A stretch of 24,876 nt of DNA from Dinochytrium kinnereticum (lineage: Eukaryota; Chytridiomycota; Chytridiomycetes; Chytridiales; Chytridiaceae). The notes under the pieces are model-generated. The model did not search any database. It was given only the letters and a program-made list of their open reading frames with translations, and had not been told where the DNA came from. The stretch's first letter is position 1. Every line of letters starts with the position of its first letter. The DNA lies in the NCBI GenBank assembly GCA_027604005.1, contig JADGJT010000341.1:1-24876 (forward strand). The letters run 5' to 3'. This document shows, in pieces, positions 1-10,000 of this stretch. A program made the translations under genes and the position numbers.

Positions 1-88
1 TGGGGTGCGGTTTCGACGGGGACATGATTTGAAGAGACATCGGAGGAGTCGGCATGGGGAGGGGAGGGTGTTGGTTTGTGAGGGGTGA
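1..88 (+). CDS. C2H2 zinc-finger protein, C-terminal fragment (5' cut by window edge)
   Basis: Reading frame 2 gives the second half of a classical C2H2 finger: F-x5-L-x2-H-x4-H, seen as FRRGHDLKRHRRSRH, followed by a short basic tail ending VCEG and TGA at 86-88. The two Cys ligands lie before the window. The bases 85-90 (GTGAGT) also make a strong splice donor, so the exon may end at 84 and continue into another finger; the final Cys before the donor would suit the start of one. I found no convincing downstream finger before the next gene, so both the stop and the donor remain possible. The likely role is a DNA-binding transcription factor; the target is unknown. Confidence 0.6.
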   Translation, partial: GVRFRRGHDLKRHRRSRHGEGRVLVCEG

Positions 89-310
89 GTGTTGGGGGGC
101 GGGACGGGGTGTGTTTACTTGATGAAATGCTTCGAGGAGGCTTTCTTCTTTCATCTATACTCTGTCCAAAACAAGGCCTCCCCACACTATGGCGGAGGTT
201 TTCGTTTCATTGGTTTGGTTTTAACGAAGGGATGACATGCCTTGAATTCCATCTGGGATATTATATTTTACGGATGGGTTAATGCCGTCTCATAGTGATA
301 AGGAATATGC
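89..310. other. Short spacer after the zinc-finger exon
   Basis: No supported gene is visible. The stretch is either the 3' UTR of the zinc-finger gene plus the promoter of the next gene, or part of an intron if the GTGAGT at 85 is used. No clear TATA box is seen. Confidence 0.4.
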
Positions 311-3300
311 ATGCCACGTCTTTCACTTTGGTGGTCGTGTTTTCATTCTTTTCTTTTCTTAATTGGAACTGCTTATGTATTTACGCGTTACTTGCTGCCT
401 TTTTTAATGGATACTTTTAATTGCTCGATGTATTGCTTGAATCTTAGTTTTCTTTCACGCATCTTGCATGCGTTGGAATCTACAAACCTGCCTTAGGGAT
501 GTGAGCTGAGGGTAAAGTGGTTGGCCCAGACTCCCAGTCCATGGTGGTAACACCAAGTCCCTCAAAAGCTACAAGGAGCTTTCATTCATCCATCCATCAA
601 TCCGTCAATCACCCTTGGAGTTCAACAGCAGTCGCAAACGAATCATTGCAGATGAACGGAAGCGATGGAACAGTGGGAGGATTACCGACGTTGAATTCTG
701 CAGATTTCTTTGTTGAGACATTGCCTGGGTTGAATGCGGAGGAGATGGGGAAGGTTGTGATGCATGCAGGGTGGGTTCTTTTAGAATCTATTTTTTTGCT
801 TGTTTTCCTTTTTTGATAAAACGGATTATGGCGGGTTTGTTGATATGTGGAGGAGTGGGAGTCGGGTTTGTTTTGTTTTTTTGGGAGAGATTGTCCTCGT
901 GTTTAGTGGTTGTTTTCCTGTTTCTTTTTTTTGTTTCATCGGTTTTGTGTAGATGATAATGTTGAATTACGATTTCCATATGTTTCTAATTTTACTTGTG
1001 CCTGGTCGACGGTCCCGTTTTTTGTTTTTTCACCACTTCCATGTCCAGCTTTTTGTGTTATTGTTTTTTGTTTTAACGGTCAATGATCGTGTTGAATTTT
1101 GAAACTTTTATCCCTCTTTATGACTGATTCTAACATATTCCCCCTTCTCTATTTCTGTTTTCGCAGAATGATCACTATTAATGAGACTATTCAAGCAAAA
1201 GTGTTCTTTTGGCTCGTTGAAGCCCAAATACCTGCACCGGAACGCAAACTGGTAATGATCCTTTGCTCCGTCCTCCCCCTCGTCTTCAGAAAGCAACGCT
1301 TTCCGCACATGGCGGTTCTTCCGGAGCCTTATCTTATCCCGTCCCCTCTCTCCGACTTAACAAAATCAAACCCCGAACCTCTCTCAACTGGTCTTCCTTC
1401 TCATATAAAAAAAAAACATCTACCACTTACCGATTTGGAAAAAAATCAAAGATATAAACATACTCAACCCTTACTCTTCTTTTAATAGTTGATCTGGCTA
1501 AACGGCGGTCCCGGTTGCTCCTCCCTCAACGGCATGTTCCTTGAAAATGGTCCACTCCGTCTCTCACCCGACTCCCTTTCGCTCAGCATTAACCCACATT
1601 CTTGGCATCACGGCAGCAGCGTTCTTTACGTTGATCAGCCTGTTGGAACGGGGTTTTCGAGCGTGTTGAATTACAAGTGGAATACAAAGTTGACCGAGAC
1701 CACGGAGATGTTTGTGACGTTTTTGGAGAGGTTTTTGGATACGTTTCCTCAGTTGAGGAAGGCTAAGGTTTGCATCTTTTCTTTTTTTTTTGCATCTTTT
1801 TTCGTGGTTAAGGATATTGGGATGGGATTTCCCCGTTTGGCTGTTTTGGGCTTAAGATATAACGGAGAACTTGCTTTGCTGATATCTGCCGGAAGGGAAG
1901 CGGGGCCTATGCTGTTAATATCTTTTTGTGCTAGATTTGAAACTTCTAGGGGAGAGGAATTCTCCTTCTTTATAAATTTCGGGATGTCTTACGCTGTTCC
2001 ATTAGATTTACCTTGGCGGTGAGAGCTTTGCAGGTGTCTACATTCCGTACTTCTCTAAGGCATTGATTACGAGGAATGAGGATCCAAAGACCGAGAAGGT
2101 GCGTCAGTGTTTGTTCTCAAAATGGCATCATTCTTTTTGTTTTTTTTGTCTCGAGCAATTTATAAGTTTGTATATTCATTTGTTGTGGTATGTATTTAGA
2201 GACGTCGGTTTAAGATCGCGGGTGCTATTATCGAGAGTGGGTGGATGGACCCAATGCGTCAGGTATGTAAACTATTTTTCTGTTTGGAAAAAAATGAAAC
2301 TAATTCTCTTTTTACCGCCACGCGCTCTCTCTGCTTGTAGTACTCTTCCTTTATAGACTTTGGCGTTCAGAATAAAATCCTCGGCGAGCCACATTTGGTT
2401 AGTTTTCTTTGTCATAGCCCATTCATTTTTTAATGTTTTCGGATGGTATTGTCACAGAGCTACGCCAAGAACGATCTCGAAAAATGCATTGGAAGCTTAA
2501 AGAAAGATGGTGCCGAGCGAGTTCGAACGCAACCGTGCGAACGTATCATGGACTCCATCCTCGACTTTTCTACGATTGAGTAAGTACAGCTTCTCTTCTT
2601 CCGGAAAGAATCTCTCGTTTTCTCGTCTCATCCCTTTCGCTTCTCTTCTTCCGGAAAGAATATATCTTTTTCTCGTCTCATCCCTTTCTTTTTCTTGTGG
2701 ATTCATTTTTAGCTCGAAGTTCTGCATTAATATGTACGATGTTCGGTTGAGAGATTCGGATCATCATCAAGGTTGCGGGCTTTACGGGTGGCCTGAGGGG
2801 GTTAAACCTTTGAAAGCTTACTTATCACGAGAGGATGTACAGAAGGCTTTGCATGCCCTTCCACCGGCGCATTCTGCGAGACGCGCCGTGTGGGAGGAAT
2901 GCAATCAGGTTGTTTTTGATTCGTTGATGTTGGATGAGAGTTTACCTTCTTACACGGTACGAGTGCCCTTCCTTATTATTTGTGGTTTTGAGTGCTTTGG
3001 TTTTCGGGTAGGGCCAAGTCTGATCCCTCATTTCTTTTGGATTTATATGTGTAGCTTTTGCCGTTTATTCTGGAGAGGATGCCGGTTGTTCTTTATGGGT
3101 AATTTACCTTTTTTTTTCTTTCATTCTCTTTCTTCCTTTATGCTAGTTTATTACCGGATTTTAATAGGCTTTTTTTAAAGAGGTGATAAAGGCCTTGTTT
3201 GCAACGTACTAGGGATTGACTGGATGGTTGGGAACTTAACTTGGGGGGGTGCTACCGGAATGCAGGTAACATCCGTTTTTTGATGATCGTTTATTTCCGG

Positions 3301-4324
3301 TCACTTCAAGTCAAATCTTTGCCTTTTCTAAGAGCGACCATTATCTCCCTCTATTATCAGTACTCGTTTTCTAACGGCCTCCTTTTTTTTTCTTTCATGA
3401 TGTTAGGGGGCCACTCTCATGAATTGGGTTGTGAATGGCTCATCTGTAGGAACGTATCAGACTGCGAGGAACCTTACAAATGTTGTGACTTTTGATGCGT
3501 CACATTCACCTGGTGTTGATCACCCGCTTTTGACCTTGGATGTGTTTAATCGACTTCTGGGAATTAAGGACCCTGTGACGAATTTCACGGGGATCGTTAT
3601 CGAGGTGTGGATTTGGTTTTGTTCTTTTTTTTTGGGTTGCCCCATTATCAATTTCCCTTTATTGTGGCTGCTAGTATCGCTATTTTTTGTTTCTTTAATG
3701 CGGCCCCACGTTTCCTTCCCAGCCTTTTGGGCCCGGTCCAAAACCAACAACCCCCGTGAAGCAAGGCGAAATTTCCAACGGCGGCGCAACCTCACTTCAA
3801 CCGGCACCTCCAGCCTTTATAACGTGAGACACAAACTTTTCTTGGTCTCAACTTAATCAACTCTTTATCAAAATCAGCCCAACCGTCCTCATTCTCTTCC
3901 TCTTTCTCGGTGCTGGGTTTCTGATGTTTCTTCACATCAAGACCTCTGGGTTTCGAAGATGGGATTGGGTGCGGAATGGGTTTAGTAAGATTGCTTCGAT
4001 TGGACGAAGGAGGGTGAGCGTTGTTGAGGGGGTAGGCGCTGGGGCTGTGAGAGGGTTTAGGAGACGAGGGAGTGGATTTTCGGAGTTTGAGATGGAAGGA
4101 GGGCAGTGGTGAGTTTGTTTGGGCTGTGAGTAAGTCCCATAGTTCTGATGCCTTTTTTTCTATCGTCTTTTTTTTTTGTTGTTGTTGTTGGAAGGCATGA
4201 GCTTAGCCAAGCTGATGAGGACGAGGAGGATGAAGATGGAACGGCAGATCGGGCGGATCAACCTCTAGATGCTTCGGAGATCCCACCGAGGAACGCAAGA
4301 CCGCGACGGGGGAACGGGAGATGA
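311..4324 (+). CDS. KEX1: KEX1-like serine carboxypeptidase A, membrane-anchored, catalytic Asp replaced by Gly
   Basis: Exons: 311-376 (tentative), 511-770, 1167-1251, 1489-1767, 2006-2098, 2200-2262, 2341-2397, 2458-2579, 2713-2956, 3055-3098, 3181-3265, 3407-3604, 3723-3823, 3878-4108, 4195-4324; total 2058 nt, about 685 aa, in the usual KEX1 size range. Family marks in order: a LPGL...MHAG segment, FFWL, LIWLNGGPGCSS (substrate and oxyanion region), YVDQPVGTGFS, GESFAG with nucleophile Ser about residue 237 (2024-2026), CINMYDVRLRD, GDKGLVCN, and DASH with His about residue 499 (3503-3505). A single transmembrane segment (LILFLFLGAGFLMFL) and an acidic cytosolic tail follow, as in Golgi KEX1, which trims C-terminal Lys/Arg from secreted precursors. 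The catalytic Asp, second Asp of the usual GDxD, is Gly (GGC, 3191-3193), so activity is doubtful. The first exon (signal-like MPRLSLWWSCFHSFLFLIG) and its acceptor at 510 are weak; an alternative start is ATG 541. Its paralogue lies at 13566-17209. Confidence 0.92.
2024..2026 (+). other. Catalytic Ser codon of carboxypeptidase A
   Basis: AGC in the GESFAG motif, the serine carboxypeptidase nucleophile elbow (G-E-S-Y/F-A-G). It is intact here although the partner Asp is lost. Confidence 0.85.
2591..2690 (+). repeat. 50-bp tandem duplication inside an intron of carboxypeptidase A
   Basis: Two near-identical copies, 2591-2640 and 2641-2690, each beginning TTCTCTTCTTCCGGAAAGAA and ending in a TCTCGTCTCATCCCTTTC block. 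They differ at only a few bases in the middle, which suggests a recent duplication. The repeat lies wholly within intron 2580-2712, so the protein is unaffected. Confidence 0.9.
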
Positions 4325-4791
4325 TTGTGGGTTGCGTTCAGATTGGGAGGTTGCAACCTGAACTTGATTTGGTTCTCCCATGGAAGAAAAGCAGTGTTGT
4401 GCATTTTGCATTTCTTTGAGGCGTGTTTGAAGACATGTCTCTACGAACGACTATCTTTCTCGTTTGGGGGACCTTAGCATTAATGATCTCAAATGCTAAT
4501 TGGTTCTGATTTGCTCAATTGTTCGCTAAAGATAGCTGCAAATTGTCCCTACCTGTGAAATGTAGGGGTTGATTGGCGACTCTACTGCAGCAATCACATC
4601 GACAGCTCTTAGTTCGGGCAGCGGAATAAGAAGCGGATACCAGAAGATACATAAGACGTAATCTTATTGTGTTTTGATTTCAAAATAAACACAGAATGAA
4701 AATAGATTTGAGCGATTCACGAAATCAGCGCGTGCTGGGACATCGTGAAGAAAGAGATGAAAAGAGATGTGAATATTCGATCAACGCGGGT
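4325..4791. other. Convergent intergenic region, shared 3' ends
   Basis: This separates the stop codons of carboxypeptidase A (+) and the quinone oxidoreductase (-). It holds an AATAAA at 4684-4689 (+) that could serve polyadenylation of the upstream gene, though it is 360 bp past the stop. No ORF of note is seen. Confidence 0.5.
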
Positions 4792-6488
4792 TTACTTAGA
4801 CGTCTCAGCCTTCCATGCAGTGACTTCCTCGGCGGTAGGGACCAGGATAACCTTTGAAGATGTGAGAAACTGTGGAAAGAGAGATAGATAGGTCCAAACC
4901 TTTCCAATGTTGTTCCTGCCTTCGATGAACTTGTGGGCGTCGCCGACGTGGTCAAAGTCAAAGACTGTGTCAACGCAGGGCCTCACCCAGCCTTCTTTCA
5001 CACCATCCATGATTCTAAAAGGGTGCGATGAGTTAAGCGGAAAATCCAGTTAATTAATGAGACGTACTCTCTGAACCAGTCCATAAGCATCTCGGCTTCA
5101 TCCCACATGTGTCCTGCGAGGAAATATGTTAATACTATCAAAGATATGGAGGGTATATAGTTCTATCAGATTATTAAAACCAGGCCTCACCGAGGTTTAC
5201 ACCAAAAACGCCTTTGTTGTGGTCCATGAGCGTCAAAGGGCTCCATTTAGGGATGTTGTAGAAGAAAGAGGCGACACCCATAAGCTTCATAGGGAGACTC
5301 TTAGATCCGGCCTCCTGGAGAACGGATGCACCAAAGCAGCCAATCCTTCCACCAGATCGGAGGATGGAGTAGTTCTTGTCCCAGCTATCCCCACCAATGG
5401 GATCGATAATGAGGTCGACACCTTGATATTTATTTTCATTATTAATATTTCTGTTGAATTGTGTTTTTGAAATGATGGATGCAGAAATAGACTCATACCT
5501 TTGCCGTTGGTGATCTTTTTGACCTCGGCGACAAAGTCCTCGTTACGGTAGTCGATGGCATGGTCGAGGCCCCTCTCCTTCAAGAAGGCGTGCTTCTTTG
5601 CAGAGGCGGTCCCAATAGTCTTAGCGCCAATGTGCTTGGCAATGTCAATGGCAGCCAGGCCCACACCACCTCCCTAGGAAAAAAAAAATTAGCAAAGAGA
5701 TTGGAAAGGGGAGAAAGGAAGGGAGAGCAAAAAACGAGAGAATATGGGGGAAACGCACGGCATTCTGGATGAGAAGAGTCTGGTTCTTCCTGAGACCGCC
5801 AGAATGCACGATAAGCATCCAGGCGGTTAAATAAACAACGGGGATTGAGGCTGCGTCGACAAATGAGAGGCCGGCGGGTTTCTCAATGACATAGTCAATC
5901 TTAGCGATCACGGTATCGGCATAGCCCTTGAAGCGAGTAAAAGAGATGACCTCCTTTCCGGACCATTCAGACGCAACGCCTTCACCCACGGCGTCCACGA
6001 CTCCCGACACCTCGTAGCCAACGACAGTGGGGAGAGCTGGTGATTGAAAAGCCATATCGTGATTTAAGTTAGGGGTGCAAAGAATGAATCCATATGTGAG
6101 AAGAAAAAAAAACTCACGAGGGGCGTCAGGATAAAGTCCCAAGCGGGCCATGATATCCGCAAAGTTGATTCCAGAGGCCTTCACACGAATGCGGATCTCG
6201 CCCTTTCCGGGAGATGGATCAGCCCTCTCTGCAACCTTGAGAACTTCGGGGCCACCGGCTTTCGTAATAACTGATCGTGAATGAAGCAGAAAGAAAAGCA
6301 GCAGTCAGTGGGTTGAAACACAGGAATAAACATGATGGAAGACCAGGTTTGAAGCCCCGTCCGTTTCTTCCCGCCGCCTCTCCAGCTGGAGCACTCCAGC
6401 ACCACTGTCAATCAACATCAAGATCATGACGGGGGCAATGACCTTCCTCGTCGCCCAGCATGCGATGACACTCACCAATCTCCCTCAT
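4792..6488 (-). CDS. VAT1-like / zeta-crystallin-type quinone oxidoreductase (MDR family)
   Basis: Exons in transcript order: 6488-6476, 6270-6118, 6036-5759, 5673-5499, 5421-5191, 5113-5068, 5014-4900, 4851-4792; total 1071 nt, 356 aa, the normal length for this subfamily. The first exon is only 13 nt (MREI plus one base). Landmarks: SGINFADIMARLGLYPDAP near the N-terminus, GYEVSGVVDAVGEGV, the nucleotide-binding loop GGGVGLAA at about residues 149-156, TASAKKHAFLK, DHAIDY, GVDLIIDPIGG, and MDHNKGVFGVNLGHMWDE, which is typical of VAT1 proteins rather than plain quinone reductases. The family usually binds NADPH in a Rossmann fold and reduces quinones or enals; no zinc-binding residues are seen. 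The product is probably cytosolic. It is divergent from the cyclase-like gene across a 537-bp gap. The substrate cannot be told from sequence. Confidence 0.95.
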
Positions 6489-7025
6489 GTTGTTTGTTGT
6501 TGTTTGGTGTCGCTGTGGTGTCGCTGAATAGATCTGACTTTCAGTAACTGCCAGCTGTACAACCAACCCTCGGCTGAACATGAGGGTCGCCGCTCCTCAT
6601 TTTCCGCAAGCTCAACACAGTGATTTACGTGCGTCGATAATCTGCGGCGGTAAGATTAGCGGTGAGAAGTGAGCGGTTCGCGTCTGAACTGGATTGCGAC
6701 GTGATGGTGAGCACAATGCTGGATATAAAGTCTTTGCTGATCGACACCGTTGGACTCTTTTAGAAGAGATTTGATAACGTTTTCGTGGCATTCCTCACGA
6801 TATCCCCCCTCTTCGTCTCGATCCTCAATCCGCCAAAAGATACCACTTCCATCGCTGGCGTCCATTGAGAACTCCAAGAGCCTCACAGCGCAGGGCAGGT
6901 CTCGAGTCGAAGATATCGACGAAACAACGAATACTGCAGAGGTTTTGGAAAGAGACCTGAAAAAGGATTGAAAACGTCACAGGTGCTATTCTACCGCTTT
7001 GAGCTGGTTATCTTAGGCGGATAGA
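6489..7025. promoter_or_regulatory. Putative bidirectional promoter between the oxidoreductase and cyclase-like genes
   Basis: A 537-bp gap separates two divergent start codons (6488 on minus, 7026 on plus). A TATAAA is at 6724-6729 (+), about 300 bp from the plus-strand ATG. Short ORFs on both strands lack family motifs. The regulatory role is inferred from geometry only. Confidence 0.4.
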
Positions 7026-10000
7026 ATGGATCCCAATGGACATTTACCTAGCTACTGTACCCAGTATGCTCTGGGGAGCATCGCGGACCCTTCAACGTTC
7101 GATGCGATGTTAAAAGCGCTCTCGGCGAACAAGGGGTTTGTAAAAGAGGACACGCTAACGCTGGTAAAAAAACACTCTCATTCTTGGGAAATTTGCTTTG
7201 GCTACAGTCCCTGACGATAACTGAGCCAACGTTTTTTTAACATCATATATCTGTCAATAGGCGCTGGTGAAGCTGAGAGGATATCAAAACGCCGCGGCAG
7301 ACGTCGAAAATGCTCACCTAACGATGGGCTACCTCGAAAACACAGCTAAGCCTTTCGTTGGGAGTATCATAGAATCTATCTGCTCTAGGGGTGGAGACGT
7401 AGTCAGGATTCTTGGGGATACCTTGCTCATCAATTTTGGGTCTTCAGTAGATGACGAACTGGAATGGAATCAATGTGCTCATAATGCGATTGCCTCTTGT
7501 GTTGACATCATGACCCGCTTGTCATTCGTTTTGCTGAGGCCAGAGGTGGCTACACCCACAGCAGAGATTTCAAACCTGTCACCAGAGCAGGCATCCCTTT
7601 TATTCTCGACTGTCTCTAGTCCAAAACAAGCCTGCCGATCAATATCTGTGAGTTTTGCAGTCACTGAAATGGCCTTTCTGATAATGAATCATTACATTTA
7701 CTTTTTCTATCATGTAAATTCTTTTAGAACCTCCGGACAAACATCGCGCTGCCACCGGGAGCTGAGACCAGCACTCTACATCAAACCAAAGTCTTAAAGG
7801 CAAAAGATGGTCAGGAGTTTGGGGGGAACACTCATTTCGAACCACCTTCCTCGATTGAGATAGTGGTCAACATCGTGCTTGCTACTGGCCCTGCTCATCA
7901 TGTTGTTATTGGGGCACCATCTAAACGACTTGATTATTTCATTCATAGCCATATGTTAGGGGATATGTTCCAATGTCTAGACACTCTTAGTCGTGGTATG
8001 TGTCCCATTTATCTCTCCTTCGTTTAATATTCGGGCTTTTATATCTCATCACTGATCTTTATTTGATTTTTTCTTTTATCTTATCACTAATCGTAATTTG
8101 ATTTTTTCTTTATAAAAAACATTTCTCTATTCAGGTGAGATTGCATTCGGCTTGAGGGATTTTAATTATCTCTCGCTGAACTTTGCAAAAAGTCGGGACT
8201 TGACAGATAGTAGATCATATAACCAACTTCTAGTAGTACATTCATCAGTTTTGAATTCTTTGAAAAAGTAAGATTCAGTTCATCTATATCAATTTCATCG
8301 ATGATTCATCACTGATATAGTCACACACTGTAGAGAAATAGTTGATGATGTTGTAAGAAGTCGTCTCGTTCTCCCACGCCATCTCTTCGAAGGGCGATGT
8401 CTTTCATATATTGCAAAGTTTATTTCGCCATATATCTGCCGACGGTTCCATACTCCTCTAGCTGGAAATTTAATACCAGCCCATGCAGATCCCCAGAAAA
8501 TGAAAGTAGAATCTCCCAATTCCATACCGAATTATGTAGATTATGATGTAGGAAGTATTTCAACAGGGAAGGTATTGGGCGGTTTTGACGGTCATGTGGA
8601 TAGGCTTCCCTCTGATCCGACCTATCATGGGGACCTTAATCTTCAGACAACTGCTCTAATGCCATCAACAACGGAGTATCGGAGGGTATCTCTAATGGTT
8701 ATTACCCTTCTTTGGGATTTCGACATGTTTTCTACTCAAAAGTGCATCGATGGTGTTTTGGATAGCCTATATAATTACTTTGGGGTATATGATCAAATTT
8801 CTGGTTCGTTGCAAGCCACTTGTTTCAAAGTCTAATTTTCTTTCCAAAGTCCTTAATTCTGTTCAAACGATCACAGCTTTCTTCGGCCTTTCGGTAAGTA
8901 AACCTTTCTTTATAAGTAATTCTTAAGTTGCGATTAACATATTGTGTCGATTGCAGCCATTAGAGGAGTATAATTGCTCAGAGATGGCCATAAAATCTGC
9001 GCTTGACATATTGTGGACTCTATCAAAGCATGAGCTGGGCCCAGTCTCAATCTCCGTTGTGACTAGTGACGTTCTTTTTCAAGAGTTTAAAACGGACTAT
9101 CGATGCCTTCTTGGAAGCTTTGGTAAGAGTAATATTCATTTTTCCTTTAAAAACATACTACTTATCTCACCCCGTGTATTTATTGTTAATAATCAAATAT
9201 TTTCAGGTGATGCTTATCAACTTGCTTTGAACATGCTAAAGTAATAATGCAGTTGTATTTGCTTCCGTCATCATTAACTCTCTTTCTTGCGAAGATGGGC
9301 GAATAATACGGTAGTCTGCGATCACGCGACGCACCTTCAAAGTGAGATTGTAGGAATCCACGAAAAAGTCGGTTACGAATTGGTGGGTCATTTATGAGAC
9401 TTTTTCGTTCTTACGATAGAACTAGTCTCGAAATAAACAGCAGCAAGTACCTGTTTGGACAGTGCGGAACCAATATCTATCGTCCTTACCTAATCAGGCG
9501 AGCCTTCATGTCGGTGCTGGTAACCAGGGCACAGGCTTTTCCTTTGGATATAGGAGTGAAAGGGAAATTTTAGTGGATGGGATAAAGAGGTGGTTTAAGG
9601 ATGGAGAAAGAATGCTGGCTGTTATTGAGGGGACCAGTGGAGCTGGGAAAACATCTCTTATAAAGTTCTTAAAGGCTGAAGCGAACGCGCAGAGGATGAT
9701 GTTTTGGTAGATTCCTTTCCTTAATATGTGATGGCTAATAACAGTTTTTTTTTTGGTTTAATTTGACAGCCTTACCTCAGGTATATAATAATATCTCCTC
9801 TGAACTAAGCTTAATCTTTCACTTAGTTTTTTTTTTCGATTGCTAATTGTGTTTTGTTCTCTAGGCTTTGAAATCGAGCAATGGACACCATATGTCGGTA
9901 TCCAAAAAATTATTGCACACATTCTCTCCCTTCAGATGGGAAGCCGTCTGGTAGATAAGCCTGTATCCACCTTAGCTTTTTCAAAAGCCTCCCTCTCAAG

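Noticed and set aside
6271..6475. Possible cassette exon inside the first intron of the oxidoreductase (VVLECSSW...)
   Set aside because: An acceptor (GACAG) exists, but the reading leads into a frame that does not join the conserved ITKAGG segment. Direct splicing from MREI gives the expected family N-terminus.
6750..6971. Overlapping open frames on both strands upstream of the cyclase-like gene
   Set aside because: They have no motif, no good start context and no splice link to a conserved domain; they lie in the divergent promoter gap.
8500..8835. Apparent stop in the cyclase-like gene at the end of this open frame
   Set aside because: A 46-nt intron (8804-8849) removes it and restores the C2 domain up to FFGLS, so this is not a pseudogene break.
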